From the NCBI RefSeq assembly GCF_011057645.1, contig NZ_JAALGE010000006.1:1-64000 (forward strand): 64,000 nucleotides of DNA, read 5' to 3'. This stretch comes from Marisediminicola senii. Its GTDB lineage: Bacteria > Actinomycetota > Actinomycetes > Actinomycetales > Microbacteriaceae. The position numbers were made by a program, and so were the translations under genes. Under the pieces are notes generated by a model. That model saw only the letters and a list, made by a program, of their open reading frames with translations. It did no database searches and was not told the origin of the DNA. Below, piece by piece: positions 10,474 to 18,769 of the stretch; the first letter of the stretch is position 1; each line of letters begins with the position of its first letter.

Positions 10474-10509
10474 GAATGACGCCCCGTCGGCTTCGACGGG
10501 GCGTCATTC
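10474..10509. terminator. Perfect 16-bp hairpin, bidirectional terminator
   Basis: The arms GAATGACGCCCCGTCG (10474-10489) and its exact complement (10494-10509) enclose a GCTT loop. It sits between the end of the symporter gene on plus and the end of the small basic protein gene on minus (10526), so it can serve both strands. A T-tract is lacking, as is usual in high-GC actinobacteria. Confidence 0.85.
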
Positions 10510-10525
10510 GTGCAGCGGTGGCGGA

Positions 10526-10636
10526 TCAGTCGCGGCGCTTGCCTGCGGCCTTGTCCTTCTTCTCGGTGCGCTTTTCCTTCAGCGTCTTGGTCGCGGCCGT
10601 CTTGCTCGTGGACTTCTTGGGCGATTTGTCGGCCAT
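10526..10636 (-). CDS. Small Lys/Arg-rich protein, 36 aa
   Basis: A short gene with a good ribosome site (GGAG, 7 bases before ATG). The product begins MADKSPKKSTSK and ends KKDKAAGKRRD; about 40 percent of residues are Lys or Arg, with no hydrophobic core. It is predicted to be disordered or helical and to bind nucleic acid or membranes. I recall similar tiny basic proteins of unknown function in related actinobacteria. The gene is bounded by the bidirectional terminator on one side and by the end of the coiled-coil gene 90 bp away on the other. No function can be assigned. Confidence 0.75.
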   Translation of the reverse strand: MADKSPKKSTSKTAATKTLKEKRTEKKDKAAGKRRD

Positions 10637-10727
10637 GGTGGCTCCTTCGTCGATCGGGTACAGCAGTGCAGCCGAGCGTACGCGTGTGGGGTGCGACGCG
10701 CCCACTGTTCGACAGTTCGGACCAGGA

Positions 10728-12122
10728 TCAGCGCATCAGGTCGTAGCGGGCCAGGGCGTCGGCGTCGCGCGCGTACGTCGCGGCGCTGCGCGCGGTGTCG
10801 AGGGCGAGCAGCGGGTCGGCCTCCGCTTCGGCGATCGCCAGCAGGCGTTCCGCCTCGGCCAGCCGGGTGCGGGCATCGGCCCCGGTGCTGCCGCGACTGC
10901 CGCCGATGTACGCCGTCGTCGTCGCGATCTGGCTGCGCGCAGAGAGCAGCGCGCCCTGCAGCGCCTCGGTGGCGTGCTCGAGTCGCTGCCGCTGGTTGCG
11001 GGCGCCGGCCAGTGCGGCATCGAGCGCCGTCGTCGCCGCGTCGATGCGGCCCATCGCGGCGTCCGGGTCCGACGCTGATTCGGCGGCGACCGCTCTTTCG
11101 ACGGCAGTGATCGCCGTGCCCACCGCGGCCCCGGTGGCAGGGTCGGGTGGGGAGTCGCGCACGATCCTCGCGTCGCGGGCCATCGTGCGCGCAGCCTCGA
11201 TCACCGTCGAGAGGCGAGTGGATGATGCGGCATCCATCGCCACTGCATGGCCGGCGACGTCGTCGAGCAGCTGGTGCGCGCGCCGGGTAGCGCGTTCGGC
11301 CGCGCGCACCGGTGTCGCTACCGCACCGGTGCCCCCGGAGGCGAGCAGCGCGTCCGCCTCGGCGATGCGGCGTGCGGCGTCGTCGAGCAGCCGGCGCACC
11401 TCGTTCGGCGTTCCGGCCACCGGTGCGATCGCCGCGCGGGCGAAACGACCAGCCAGCGCCGCCACGGTGTCCACTGCGCCGGGCAGTCGGGCCTCGGCCG
11501 CCGCGAGGCGCTCCCGCACCGCCGCGAGGTCGTCGCGCGCCGATCGCTCCTGGCCGCGCATCTCGTCGAGCCGCGCCAGCTCCTCCGCCAGGCGACGGCT
11601 CGCCGCCGAGCACCGCGACAGGATGGTCGCGGTCCACTCCCTGGTCTGCGCCCCGGTGTTGGGGATGCTGTCGTCGAGTCGCTGCTTGAGGGCGAAGGCG
11701 CCTGTGAGCGACTGGCGGGCGTCGGCCAGCGCAGAGGCGAGCCCCGCGGCCGCGGCCTCGCCGAACTGGGCGGTGGCGTAGCCGAGCTCCTCGGTGGCCC
11801 TGGCGACCTCGTCGTCGAGGTGCACCAGTGCGATGTTGGCGCGCATGCCCGCGTCGTCGGCGAGCCCGGCGGGGGAGCCCGACGGCCCAGCGACGGTTCG
11901 TGGTGACACCCGGCCCGCACGGGCACCTCCGGCCCGGGCGATACCGCGCCCGCGACCACGTCGCGCAATGAGGGTGAAGCCAGCCGCGATGGCACCGGCG
12001 ACGACCACGCCGAGCGTGATGGCGCCGATCGCGATGCCCTCGAGTGCGTCTCCAGCCATACCGGTCGCGAGCCCCGCGCCGCCGAAATAGGCCATGGCGA
12101 TGAGCGTCTCTGGCGAATGCAT
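10728..12122 (-). CDS. Membrane-anchored coiled-coil protein (TPM-protein C-terminus-like)
   Basis: From the ATG at MHSPETLIAM, the product is 464 residues. One membrane helix lies near residues 27-52 (GIAIGAITLGVVVAGAIAAGF), then a basic Gly/Arg segment, then about 370 residues of Ala/Arg/Glu-rich helix suited to coiled coils. The segment DDEVARATEELGYATAQFG followed by ALKQRLDDSIPNT resembles the cytoplasmic part of actinobacterial TPM-domain (YgcG-like) membrane proteins. However, the extracytoplasmic TPM domain expected before the membrane helix is absent. Reading further upstream only gives antisense of the helicase gene. The gene diverges from the helicase gene with 81 bp between starts. 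Function unknown; no catalytic residues are seen. Confidence 0.75.
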   Translation of the reverse strand: MHSPETLIAMAYFGGAGLATGMAGDALEGIAIGAITLGVVVAGAIAAGFTLIARRGRGRGIARAGGARAGRVSPRTVAGPSGSPAGLADDAGMRANIALVHLDDEVARATEELGYATAQFGEAAAAGLASALADARQSLTGAFALKQRLDDSIPNTGAQTREWTATILSRCSAASRRLAEELARLDEMRGQERSARDDLAAVRERLAAAEARLPGAVDTVAALAGRFARAAIAPVAGTPNEVRRLLDDAARRIAEADALLASGGTGAVATPVRAAERATRRAHQLLDDVAGHAVAMDAASSTRLSTVIEAARTMARDARIVRDSPPDPATGAAVGTAITAVERAVAAESASDPDAAMGRIDAATTALDAALAGARNQRQRLEHATEALQGALLSARSQIATTTAYIGGSRGSTGADARTRLAEAERLLAIAEAEADPLLALDTARSAATYARDADALARYDLMR

Positions 12123-12203
12123 GCGGCCATCGTACGAGGCGGCAGTCGACGAAACTCCCTGTGGCGTACGGCCAGATGGTGCGCTGCGGCTTAAGGTGTC
12201 CCT

Positions 12204-15200
12204 GTGTGGCGTGCTGACAACAAAGACGACGCGGACGGTTACCTGTCCGACCTCGACATCGACCCTACCCATCGTGACCCGACCCATGCGGAGCGTCAAG
12301 TGACCGCCCCTCACTCCCTGGGCATCGGCGATTCCGGCCACCGCGATGGCAACGTCGCCGAACCGGTGTGGGGCATGTGGCGCCACGAACTGTCCCAGGT
12401 CGGCGGCCGCTCGCCGCTGCTGCACTTCGTCGACAGCCCGCGTACCCGCATCGAACTGAGCAGCACCCACCCCGGCGGCCTCGCCCGCTTCATCACCGGC
12501 AAGTCGACGCTGCTGTCGAGCCTGATCCGCGACGACCTCGCCCTGCGCGCCGCCTCCGTCGCGGCCGCCGAGATTACGACGAAGGGCATCGAGCTCGCCA
12601 CCACCCGCGGCATCGACTCGGTGAGCCTCGGCATCGGGCTCGCCAGCTGGCAGCAGGAATCGGTGCAGTACGCGGCACCGATCCTGCTGCGTCCCCTCGC
12701 CATCCGCCGTTACGGGCGCGACTTCGAGCTGCGCCTGCTGGGCACGGCACGCCTCAACCCCGAACTCGCGACCGCCCTGCGCGAGCAGTTCTCGATCGAA
12801 TTGGATGCCGCGGCCTTCGCGGCCCTCGCCGAATCCGACGGTTCGTTCAAGCCCAACCCCGTCATCGACCGCCTGCGCGGACTCACCTCGCACCTCGAGT
12901 GGTTCAACGTGCAGCCGCGCCTCGTCGCCTCCACCTTCGCCGACGTATCGGCCCGCCTGCTCGCCGACGCCGAGAACCTCGACCACCCCATCCTCGACGC
13001 CCTCGCCGGCAACGCGAACGCCCGCTACGCGGTCGAGGAGGCGTGGGCGCCCGTCAAGCCCCAGCACCAGGACCTCCGTTCGCCGGAGACCGACATCCTG
13101 CTGCTCGATGCCGACTCTGAGCAGGAGAACGTCGTCGCGCAGATCGCCGCTGGCAACTCGGTCGTGGTCACCACCCTCCCCGGCACCGGGGGAACCCAGA
13201 CCATCATCAACGCCGTCGGCAGTCTGGTCGCGCAGAACAAGCGCGTGCTCGTGGTCGGGCCGCGCCGCTCGAGCCTCGCCAGCATCTCCTCCCGCCTCGA
13301 GGCCATCGGACTCACCGGGTTCGCGGTCTCGCCCTCCACCCTGCGCCGCGACCTGATCCGCTCCATCTCCCGCAACGAGAAGGCGCGCCAGCCCCAGGTG
13401 GGCGAGGTCGACGACGCGCTGGTGCGCCTGCGCAAGGTGCTGCTCGACTACCGGGTCGCGATGGCGAAGAAAGACCCCGCCCTCACCGCCTCGGTGCTCG
13501 ACTGCCTCGGCGAGCTCTCCCGCCTCGCGCTGATGCCCGACGCCCCGTCGACCACGGTGCGCCTGAGCCGACGCTCGGTCGAGGCGCTCGCGAACGAACG
13601 CGACCGGGCGGCAGACGCCATGGTGCAGGCCGCGCGACTCGGTGAATTCAAGTACGGCCCAGGCGACTCGCCCTGGTACGGCGCCACCTTCATCACCAGC
13701 GAAGAGGCGGGCAACGCCCACCGGCTCGCCCAGCGGCTCAGCGAGACCGAACTGCCCCAGCTGCTCGAGCGCGCGAACGAGGTCGTCGGTGCGACCCAGA
13801 TGCGCCCCTTCGACAACGTCTCGCAGCTCGGCGTCTACCTCAAGCTGCTCGTCGACATTCGCGACACCCTCGACAAGTTCCTCCCCGTCGTGTTCGACCG
13901 GTCGCTGAGCGAACTGGTCTCCGCCACCGCATCGCGCCGGGATTCCCCCGAGATGTCCGGCGCGAACCGCCGGCGCCTCAAGAAGCTCGCCCGCGAATAC
14001 GTGCGCCCCGGCGTGCACATCAGCGACATGCACGACAACCTCAAGCGCATCCAGACGCAGCGCCTGATGTGGCAGCGCTACGTCGCCGTCGGCACCCCGC
14101 CCGAGATCCCGGTCGGTATCGCCGACCTGCAGGTCACTTACCAGCACGTGGCGCAGGACCTGGCATCGCTCGACCGGCCGCTCAACACGTCGCGGCCGGA
14201 GGACGAGCTCGTCAACCTGCCCATCGACGTGCTGCGCGAGCGCCTCGCCGAGCTGTCGGAAGAGTCCGACGTGCTGCACAACCTCAAGGAGCGCACCGAG
14301 ATCCGGCAGATGCTCCACGCCCTCGAACTCGACCCGCTGATCGCCGACCTGGCGTCGCGCCACGTGCCGGTCGACCTCGTCGCCCCCGAGCTCGAGCTCG
14401 CGTGGTGGCAATCCGCCCTCGAGTCGCTGCTCGCCGCCGACCGTGCCCTGCTCAACGCCAACACCTCCGTGCTCGACCGCCTCGAAGCGGACTTCCGCCT
14501 CGTCGACGAAGCGCACGCCGCCGCGAGCGCCGCGATCCTCGGGTGGCAGCTCGCCGAGAACTGGAGCATCGGGCTCATCGACTGGCCGGGGGAGGCCGCG
14601 GCCCTCAAGGATGCGCTGCGCCGCCGCTCCATCACCGCCGACATCCTCCAGGTGCAGGCCCCCCACCTCTCCCGCGCGGTCGCGCCGGTCTGGCTCGCCT
14701 CGCCGTACGAGGTCGACGCGATCACCGACGCGATGCCGTTCGACACGGTGATCATCGTCGACGCCGGCGCCATCACCCTCGCCGAGGGCATCGGCGCCAT
14801 CCGCCGCGCGAAGCAGACGGTCGCGTTCGGCGACCCGGTCACCCAGACCCCGGCCGCGTTCTCGGTGGCGGTCGCCGACGACTTCGACCGCCCGCCGCAG
14901 CCCGGCGAGGACGACCTCCAGCAGCTGCACTCCGACTCGGCCCTCGCCACCCTCGGCACGCTGCTGCCCACCCTCTCGCTCACCCGCAGTTACCGGGCGG
15001 GGGGAGAAGACCTCGCCGAGCTCGTCAACCGCCGGTTCTACTCCGGCCGCATCCAGTCGCTCCCGTGGGCGGGGAGCTTTCTCGGGCACCCGAGCCTCCG
15101 CCTCGACTTCGTGCCGGACGGCCACGGCATGCCGGACACGGATTCAGGTGCGGTCGAGAGTGTCGATGCCGAGGTGGCCCGCGTCGTCGAGCTGGTCATC

Positions 15201-15986
15201 GAGCACGCAGCATCCAGGCCCAGCGAATCGCTCATGGTCATCACCGCCAGCGCCAAGCATGCGGTGCGCGTCTACCAGGCCGTGCTCACGGCGGTCGCGC
15301 AGCGCACCGAGCTGAACGACTTCATCCTCGGCGACCGCCCGGAGGCGTTCACCGTGATGACGATCGACCAGGCCGTCGCCGAGAGCCGCGACCGGGTGAT
15401 CTTCTCGATCGGCTACGGCCGCACCCCGCACGGGCGCGTGCTGTCGGACTTCGGTCCGCTCGGCCAGCCAGGAGGCGAGCGCCTGCTCGCGGTCGCGATG
15501 ACCAGGGCGCGCCGCTCGATGGCCATCGTCACGTGCTTCACGTCGGACGACATCGACGACTCGCGCATGAACCACGGCGCCATCGCGCTCGCCGACATCC
15601 TCGCGGATGCCGCGTCCAACGCGATTACGGAACCCACCTCCGCCGACCACGACCCGATGCTCGTCGACCTCGCGCGCCGGCTGCGGTCGCGGGGCCTCCG
15701 GGTCGCCCTCGGGCACCGCGGCAAGCTCGGCCTCGTCGCCGCGAACGGCGGGATGTGCCTCACCATCGAGACCGATTCCAGCATCACCCGGTCGCCGATG
15801 CCGAGCCTGCGCGAATCGCTGCGGTTGCGACCGGAGATGCTGCGCCGGCTCGGGTGGCACTACCTGCGCGTCCACGCGTTCGAACTCTTCAAGGATCCGG
15901 ATGCCGTCGCCGACCGCATCGCGACCATGCTCGGCGTCACCTCCAGCCCCGATACGCAGCCCATTGCCATCGTCGGCGCCCGCTGA
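12204..15986 (+). CDS. DUF4011 / SF1 helicase-like / nuclease-like protein with degenerate ATPase motifs
   Basis: A 1260-residue protein starting at a GTG (AAGG about 9 bases before it). The N-terminal part (about 55-290) matches DUF4011: VGGRSPLLHFVDSPRTRIEL, later SVSLGIGLASWQQ and PILLRPLAIRRY. The middle is a superfamily 1 helicase fold. Walker A, normally GTGKTQT, reads GTGGTQT near residue 327, losing the Lys. Walker B reads IIVDAGA instead of DEA. Later motifs persist: FGDPVTQTP, LTRSYRAGGEDLAELVN and AVAMTRARRSM. The last ~110 residues resemble the MTES_1575 nuclease-like fold (CLTIETDSS...LRRLGWHYLRVHAFELF). The layout matches the Hhe defence protein (DUF4011-helicase-Vsr), but ATP hydrolysis looks impaired. 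The role is unknown. Confidence 0.85.
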   Translation: MWRADNKDDADGYLSDLDIDPTHRDPTHAERQVTAPHSLGIGDSGHRDGNVAEPVWGMWRHELSQVGGRSPLLHFVDSPRTRIELSSTHPGGLARFITGKSTLLSSLIRDDLALRAASVAAAEITTKGIELATTRGIDSVSLGIGLASWQQESVQYAAPILLRPLAIRRYGRDFELRLLGTARLNPELATALREQFSIELDAAAFAALAESDGSFKPNPVIDRLRGLTSHLEWFNVQPRLVASTFADVSARLLADAENLDHPILDALAGNANARYAVEEAWAPVKPQHQDLRSPETDILLLDADSEQENVVAQIAAGNSVVVTTLPGTGGTQTIINAVGSLVAQNKRVLVVGPRRSSLASISSRLEAIGLTGFAVSPSTLRRDLIRSISRNEKARQPQVGEVDDALVRLRKVLLDYRVAMAKKDPALTASVLDCLGELSRLALMPDAPSTTVRLSRRSVEALANERDRAADAMVQAARLGEFKYGPGDSPWYGATFITSEEAGNAHRLAQRLSETELPQLLERANEVVGATQMRPFDNVSQLGVYLKLLVDIRDTLDKFLPVVFDRSLSELVSATASRRDSPEMSGANRRRLKKLAREYVRPGVHISDMHDNLKRIQTQRLMWQRYVAVGTPPEIPVGIADLQVTYQHVAQDLASLDRPLNTSRPEDELVNLPIDVLRERLAELSEESDVLHNLKERTEIRQMLHALELDPLIADLASRHVPVDLVAPELELAWWQSALESLLAADRALLNANTSVLDRLEADFRLVDEAHAAASAAILGWQLAENWSIGLIDWPGEAAALKDALRRRSITADILQVQAPHLSRAVAPVWLASPYEVDAITDAMPFDTVIIVDAGAITLAEGIGAIRRAKQTVAFGDPVTQTPAAFSVAVADDFDRPPQPGEDDLQQLHSDSALATLGTLLPTLSLTRSYRAGGEDLAELVNRRFYSGRIQSLPWAGSFLGHPSLRLDFVPDGHGMPDTDSGAVESVDAEVARVVELVIEHAASRPSESLMVITASAKHAVRVYQAVLTAVAQRTELNDFILGDRPEAFTVMTIDQAVAESRDRVIFSIGYGRTPHGRVLSDFGPLGQPGGERLLAVAMTRARRSMAIVTCFTSDDIDDSRMNHGAIALADILADAASNAITEPTSADHDPMLVDLARRLRSRGLRVALGHRGKLGLVAANGGMCLTIETDSSITRSPMPSLRESLRLRPEMLRRLGWHYLRVHAFELFKDPDAVADRIATMLGVTSSPDTQPIAIVGAR

Positions 15987-16185
15987 CGAGCCGGCCGCGG
16001 CTAGCGGCAGCGCACCGTCGTCCGACGGCGCTTCCGGCACTCCGCCCGGCGTTCGTCGGCGACGCCGGGTGACCACCGAGGCTGTGCCCGGCTCAGATCC
16101 GACCCCCGAGCCCGAACCGACGCGGCACACCGACGACGAGAACGACGACCGCCTGCGGGCCGACAAGCCGCCGCACTGGGGGTAG
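15964..16185 (+). CDS. Small acidic protein ending in KPPHWG
   Basis: Downstream of the helicase-like gene and in another frame lies a coding stretch whose last part reads TPEPEPTRHTDDEND, then DRLRADKPPHWG. I recognise this ending as a motif of small unnamed Microbacteriaceae proteins, usually near a helicase gene. The start is unresolved: TTG at 15964 gives 73 residues and overlaps the helicase gene by 23 bp; GTG at 16069 gives 38 residues; ATG at 15901 is also in frame. No ribosome site decides between them. The Ser/Pro/Ala and Arg-rich N-terminal part and the acidic C-terminal part suggest disorder. Function unknown. Confidence 0.5.
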   Translation: MPSSAPADEPAAASGSAPSSDGASGTPPGVRRRRRVTTEAVPGSDPTPEPEPTRHTDDENDDRLRADKPPHWG

Positions 16186-16210
16186 GGTCGGCCGCAGCCG
16201 TGGCGCCGGG

Positions 16211-17158
16211 TCAGCTGCGCGCCAGCGCCGTCCGCTGCGCCGTCGCGACCACGGCCATCGCGGGCTTGGCGTCCCGGGCGAAGCGCGGAAAGTTGAGAAA
16301 CCCGTGCGGCATCGCCGGGTAGTCGACCAGCTCTGCGCTACCGCCGGCCGCGCGCAGCGCCGCGGCGTACTCCACGCCGTCGTCGTGCAGCGGATCGTGC
16401 CCGGCGACCACGACGTGGGCGGGCGGCAGCCCCGCGAGCGACTCGGCGAGCAGCGGTGACACCCGCCAGTCGTGCGGGTCGCCGGCATACAGCTCGGCGA
16501 ACCGCTCCATGTCGGCGCCGCTGAGGATGAATGCGTTCGCATTCTCGCGCCGCGACGCGGAGTCGAACGCCCCCGTCACCGGATACAGCAGCGCCTGGTG
16601 CCGGATCACCGGTCCGCCCCGGTCGCGCGCGGTGATGGCGGCAACGGCCGCGAGATTGGCGCCGGCGCTCTCGCCCATGATCCCGAGCCTCGTCGCATCC
16701 GCCCCCAGCTCCGCCGCGTGCTCGGCCGCCCAGCACAGGCCCGCGTAGCTGTCGTCGACGCCGGCGGGGAATGGATGCTGCGGCGCGAGTCGATAGCCCA
16801 CCGACACGACGACGGCGCCGACGGCCTCCGCCACGATGCCGCACATCCAGTCGCCGCCGCGCAGGTCGCCATAGACGAATCCGCCGCCGTGCAGGTAGAC
16901 GACGAGCGGGCGATCGGTCGCGTCTCCCCGTGGCGTGTAGACGCGCACCGGGATGTCGCCGGCCCGCCGGTCCGTCACGGTGACCGATCGCGGGCGCCTG
17001 CCCATCAGGATGGATGCCGCGAGCTCCGGCACGGCCGCCCCGCTTCCCGACCCATTGCTGCGGGCGATCTGCTCGGGGGTGGCGGCGGCGGTGGACGAGC
17101 CGGGCAGGCGGCGCAGAACGGTGCCGAGGCGCCGCATTCCGGGAGCGAGTGGGTGCAT
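16211..17158 (-). CDS. Alpha/beta hydrolase (HSL-type esterase)
   Basis: A 315-residue alpha/beta hydrolase of the hormone-sensitive-lipase-like esterase family. The oxyanion-hole motif HGGGF starts at His90. The nucleophile is Ser164 in GESAGAN. The acid is probably the Asp of GHDPLHDDG and the base the His of MPHGFLNFP near residue 285. The ~50-residue cap before the core (MRRLGTVLRRLPGSS...) is normal for the family. It should hydrolyse short acyl esters or related substrates in the cytoplasm; no signal peptide is present. It is transcribed alone, 52 bp short of a tail-to-head neighbour (mscL operon). Confidence 0.88.
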   Translation of the reverse strand: MHPLAPGMRRLGTVLRRLPGSSTAAATPEQIARSNGSGSGAAVPELAASILMGRRPRSVTVTDRRAGDIPVRVYTPRGDATDRPLVVYLHGGGFVYGDLRGGDWMCGIVAEAVGAVVVSVGYRLAPQHPFPAGVDDSYAGLCWAAEHAAELGADATRLGIMGESAGANLAAVAAITARDRGGPVIRHQALLYPVTGAFDSASRRENANAFILSGADMERFAELYAGDPHDWRVSPLLAESLAGLPPAHVVVAGHDPLHDDGVEYAAALRAAGGSAELVDYPAMPHGFLNFPRFARDAKPAMAVVATAQRTALARS

Positions 17159-17253
17159 GGGCCGACTCTACGTCGCGGCAATCGCCGTGTGCTGCGTGCG
17201 GGCCACCCAGTGGGCTGCAATTTCTGAATGCAGGTACGCCCCGCGGCGCCGCG

Positions 17254-17703
17254 CTACTTGGTCTGCAGCGTGTGGTCGCCCTCGGGCGACGGCCGGCCCG
17301 CGAGCAGGTCGCGGATCTGGATGAGCAGCTCGGTCTCGGTCGGCGGAACGTTCGCGGGCGTCGCCGTCTCCTCGTCCTTCTGTCGCAGGAACGACGCGGT
17401 GCTGAGCCGGTTGATCGGCACCACGAGCACGAAGTAGACCACCGCGGCCACGACGACGAATTGGATGATCGCCGCGAGCACGGCCCCGAACGCGAGCTCC
17501 GCGGTATCGCCGCTGACCGTCGGGATCGACACGATCAGTGCGTCATCGAGAGACGACGCGTTGAACAGCGCGCCGATCAGCGGGTTGAAGATGTTCGTCA
17601 CGAGCGAGTTGACGATCGCCGTGAATGCGGCGCCGATGACCACGGCGACGGCCAGGTCGATCACGTTGCCGCGCAGGATGAAGCTCTTGAAGCCAGAGAG
17701 CAT
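17254..17703 (-). CDS. mscL: Large-conductance mechanosensitive channel MscL
   Basis: The 149-residue protein starts with SGFKSFILRGNVIDLAVAVVIGAAFTAIVNSLV, the diagnostic amphipathic helix plus first membrane helix of MscL. The second helix is AAIIQFVVVAAVVYFVLVVP, and the protein ends with a charged cytoplasmic helix (TETELLIQIRDLLAG). MscL is a homopentamer that opens under membrane tension during hypo-osmotic shock. The gene lies 8 bp downstream of the FmdB-like gene and closes the three-gene minus-strand operon that begins with the cyclo-ligase. Confidence 0.96.
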   Translation of the reverse strand: MLSGFKSFILRGNVIDLAVAVVIGAAFTAIVNSLVTNIFNPLIGALFNASSLDDALIVSIPTVSGDTAELAFGAVLAAIIQFVVVAAVVYFVLVVPINRLSTASFLRQKDEETATPANVPPTETELLIQIRDLLAGRPSPEGDHTLQTK

Positions 17704-17711
17704 GGGGTTCC

Positions 17712-18098
17712 TCAGCTACTCGAGGCGGAACTGTTGCTGTTGCTGCTGCTTGATGCGGTGCTGGTGGATGCCGGAGCCGGCGTCGACCCCGATGACTCCG
17801 ACTTCGCCGCACCAGACGAGCCGGAGCCCGACGAATCGGACGATGACGACGAATCCGACGACGACGAGCCCGACGCACCCGATGACGATGACCCCGACGA
17901 CTTCTTCGCCTTCGCGTCGGCCGCGCGCGAGTCGTTGCGGTAGAAGCCGGAGCCGGTGAAGCTCACGCCGACGGCGCTGAATACCTTGCGCAGTCGCCCG
18001 TCGCAGGTCGGGCACACGGTGAGCGAGTCATCGGTGAATGCCTGCTGGATGTCGAAGGCGGTCGAACACTGCGTGCAGCGATAAGAGTAAGTGGGCAC
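17712..18098 (-). CDS. FmdB-family zinc ribbon protein
   Basis: A 128-residue protein with an N-terminal zinc ribbon of the FmdB type: MPTYSYRCTQC with Cys8 and Cys11, then Cys29 and Cys32 in VCPTCDGRLRKVFS, followed by VSFTGSGFYRND. The last half is low complexity, dominated by Ser with Gly, Ala and Asp, encoded by TCG/GAC-rich repetitive DNA. The family is described as putative regulatory protein; its true role is not established. Gene order cyclo-ligase, fmdB, mscL with spacings of 17 and 8 bp indicates one operon. The tail may vary between strains because of its repetitive sequence. Confidence 0.9.
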   Translation of the reverse strand: MPTYSYRCTQCSTAFDIQQAFTDDSLTVCPTCDGRLRKVFSAVGVSFTGSGFYRNDSRAADAKAKKSSGSSSSGASGSSSSDSSSSSDSSGSGSSGAAKSESSGSTPAPASTSTASSSSNSNSSASSS

Positions 18099-18115
18099 TG
18101 CATCCTCGATAGGGC

Positions 18116-18694
18116 TCAGAAGGTGACGATCGCGCTGGGTGTCACAACACCGTCGACGCGCTTGTCGTGCACTTCACTGGGCACGGAATCGAGCAACTCG
18201 TTGTCAAAGATCACAGCATAGACCGGCGGGCACCGTTCCATCGATCCGAGGGTGCGGTCGAAGTACCCCATGCCCCAGCCCATGCGCATGCCCGTGCGGT
18301 CGACGGCCGACGCGGGAACAAGGATGAGGTCGACGTCGTTGATGGCGATCGGCCCGAGCAGCTCGCCGACCGGCTCCGGCATGCCGTGCGCGCCCTCCTG
18401 CTCGTGCAGGCCGTCGGTGACCGCCCAGTCGAGCAGCCCGTCGTCACGCGACACCGGCATCAGTACGGTGACCCCGGCGGCGATCGCCCAGTCGATGAAC
18501 GGGCGGATGTTCGGCTCGTCGGTGGACGGGAGGTACGCGGCGACCGATTTCGCGCCGACCCCGGTGGCGAGGGAACGCAGGTGGTCGGTGATGGCCAGGG
18601 TCGCGGCATCCTGGTCCCTGGCCGTTCGTTGGCGGCGGAGTTCCCTCAGCTCGACGCGGAGGGCTCGCTTGCGGTGACGCGGGTCGGCCGGCAT
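18116..18694 (-). CDS. 5-formyltetrahydrofolate cyclo-ligase
   Basis: A 192-residue enzyme that converts 5-formyltetrahydrofolate to 5,10-methenyltetrahydrofolate using ATP, salvaging the storage form of one-carbon folate. The N-terminal KRALRVELRELRRQRT binds phosphate. The segment VAAYLPSTDEPNIRPFI and the signature GMRMGWGMGYFDRTL near residue 142 form the substrate pocket. The ATG at MPADPRHRKRA gives the usual family length; a longer reading enters galU antisense. First gene of the operon with fmdB and mscL, divergent from galU across a 75-bp shared promoter region. Confidence 0.93.
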   Translation of the reverse strand: MPADPRHRKRALRVELRELRRQRTARDQDAATLAITDHLRSLATGVGAKSVAAYLPSTDEPNIRPFIDWAIAAGVTVLMPVSRDDGLLDWAVTDGLHEQEGAHGMPEPVGELLGPIAINDVDLILVPASAVDRTGMRMGWGMGYFDRTLGSMERCPPVYAVIFDNELLDSVPSEVHDKRVDGVVTPSAIVTF

Positions 18695-18730
18695 GCGGCA
18701 ATTATAGGTCGGGGGTACGGCGCGGCCGCG

Positions 18731-18756
18731 TATGCGACGAGGCAACCGGTCGCATA
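18731..18756. promoter_or_regulatory. Inverted repeat in the cyclo-ligase/galU divergent promoter
   Basis: An 8-bp perfect inverted repeat, TATGCGAC (18731-18738) and GTCGCATA (18749-18756), with a 10-bp centre, lies 14 bp before the galU start in the 75-bp region between the two divergent genes. Its size fits a dimeric regulator site, or two overlapping -10 regions (each arm contains a TA-rich end). No regulator can be named. Confidence 0.45.
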
Positions 18757-18769
18757 GTACGGTGGCCGA

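Noticed and set aside
12123-15125. Minus-strand open frame running through the helicase-like gene, continuous with the coiled-coil gene.
   Set aside because: It is antisense to a well-supported gene, lacks domains and ribosome sites, and is a typical high-GC shadow. Only the part from 12122 downstream is real.
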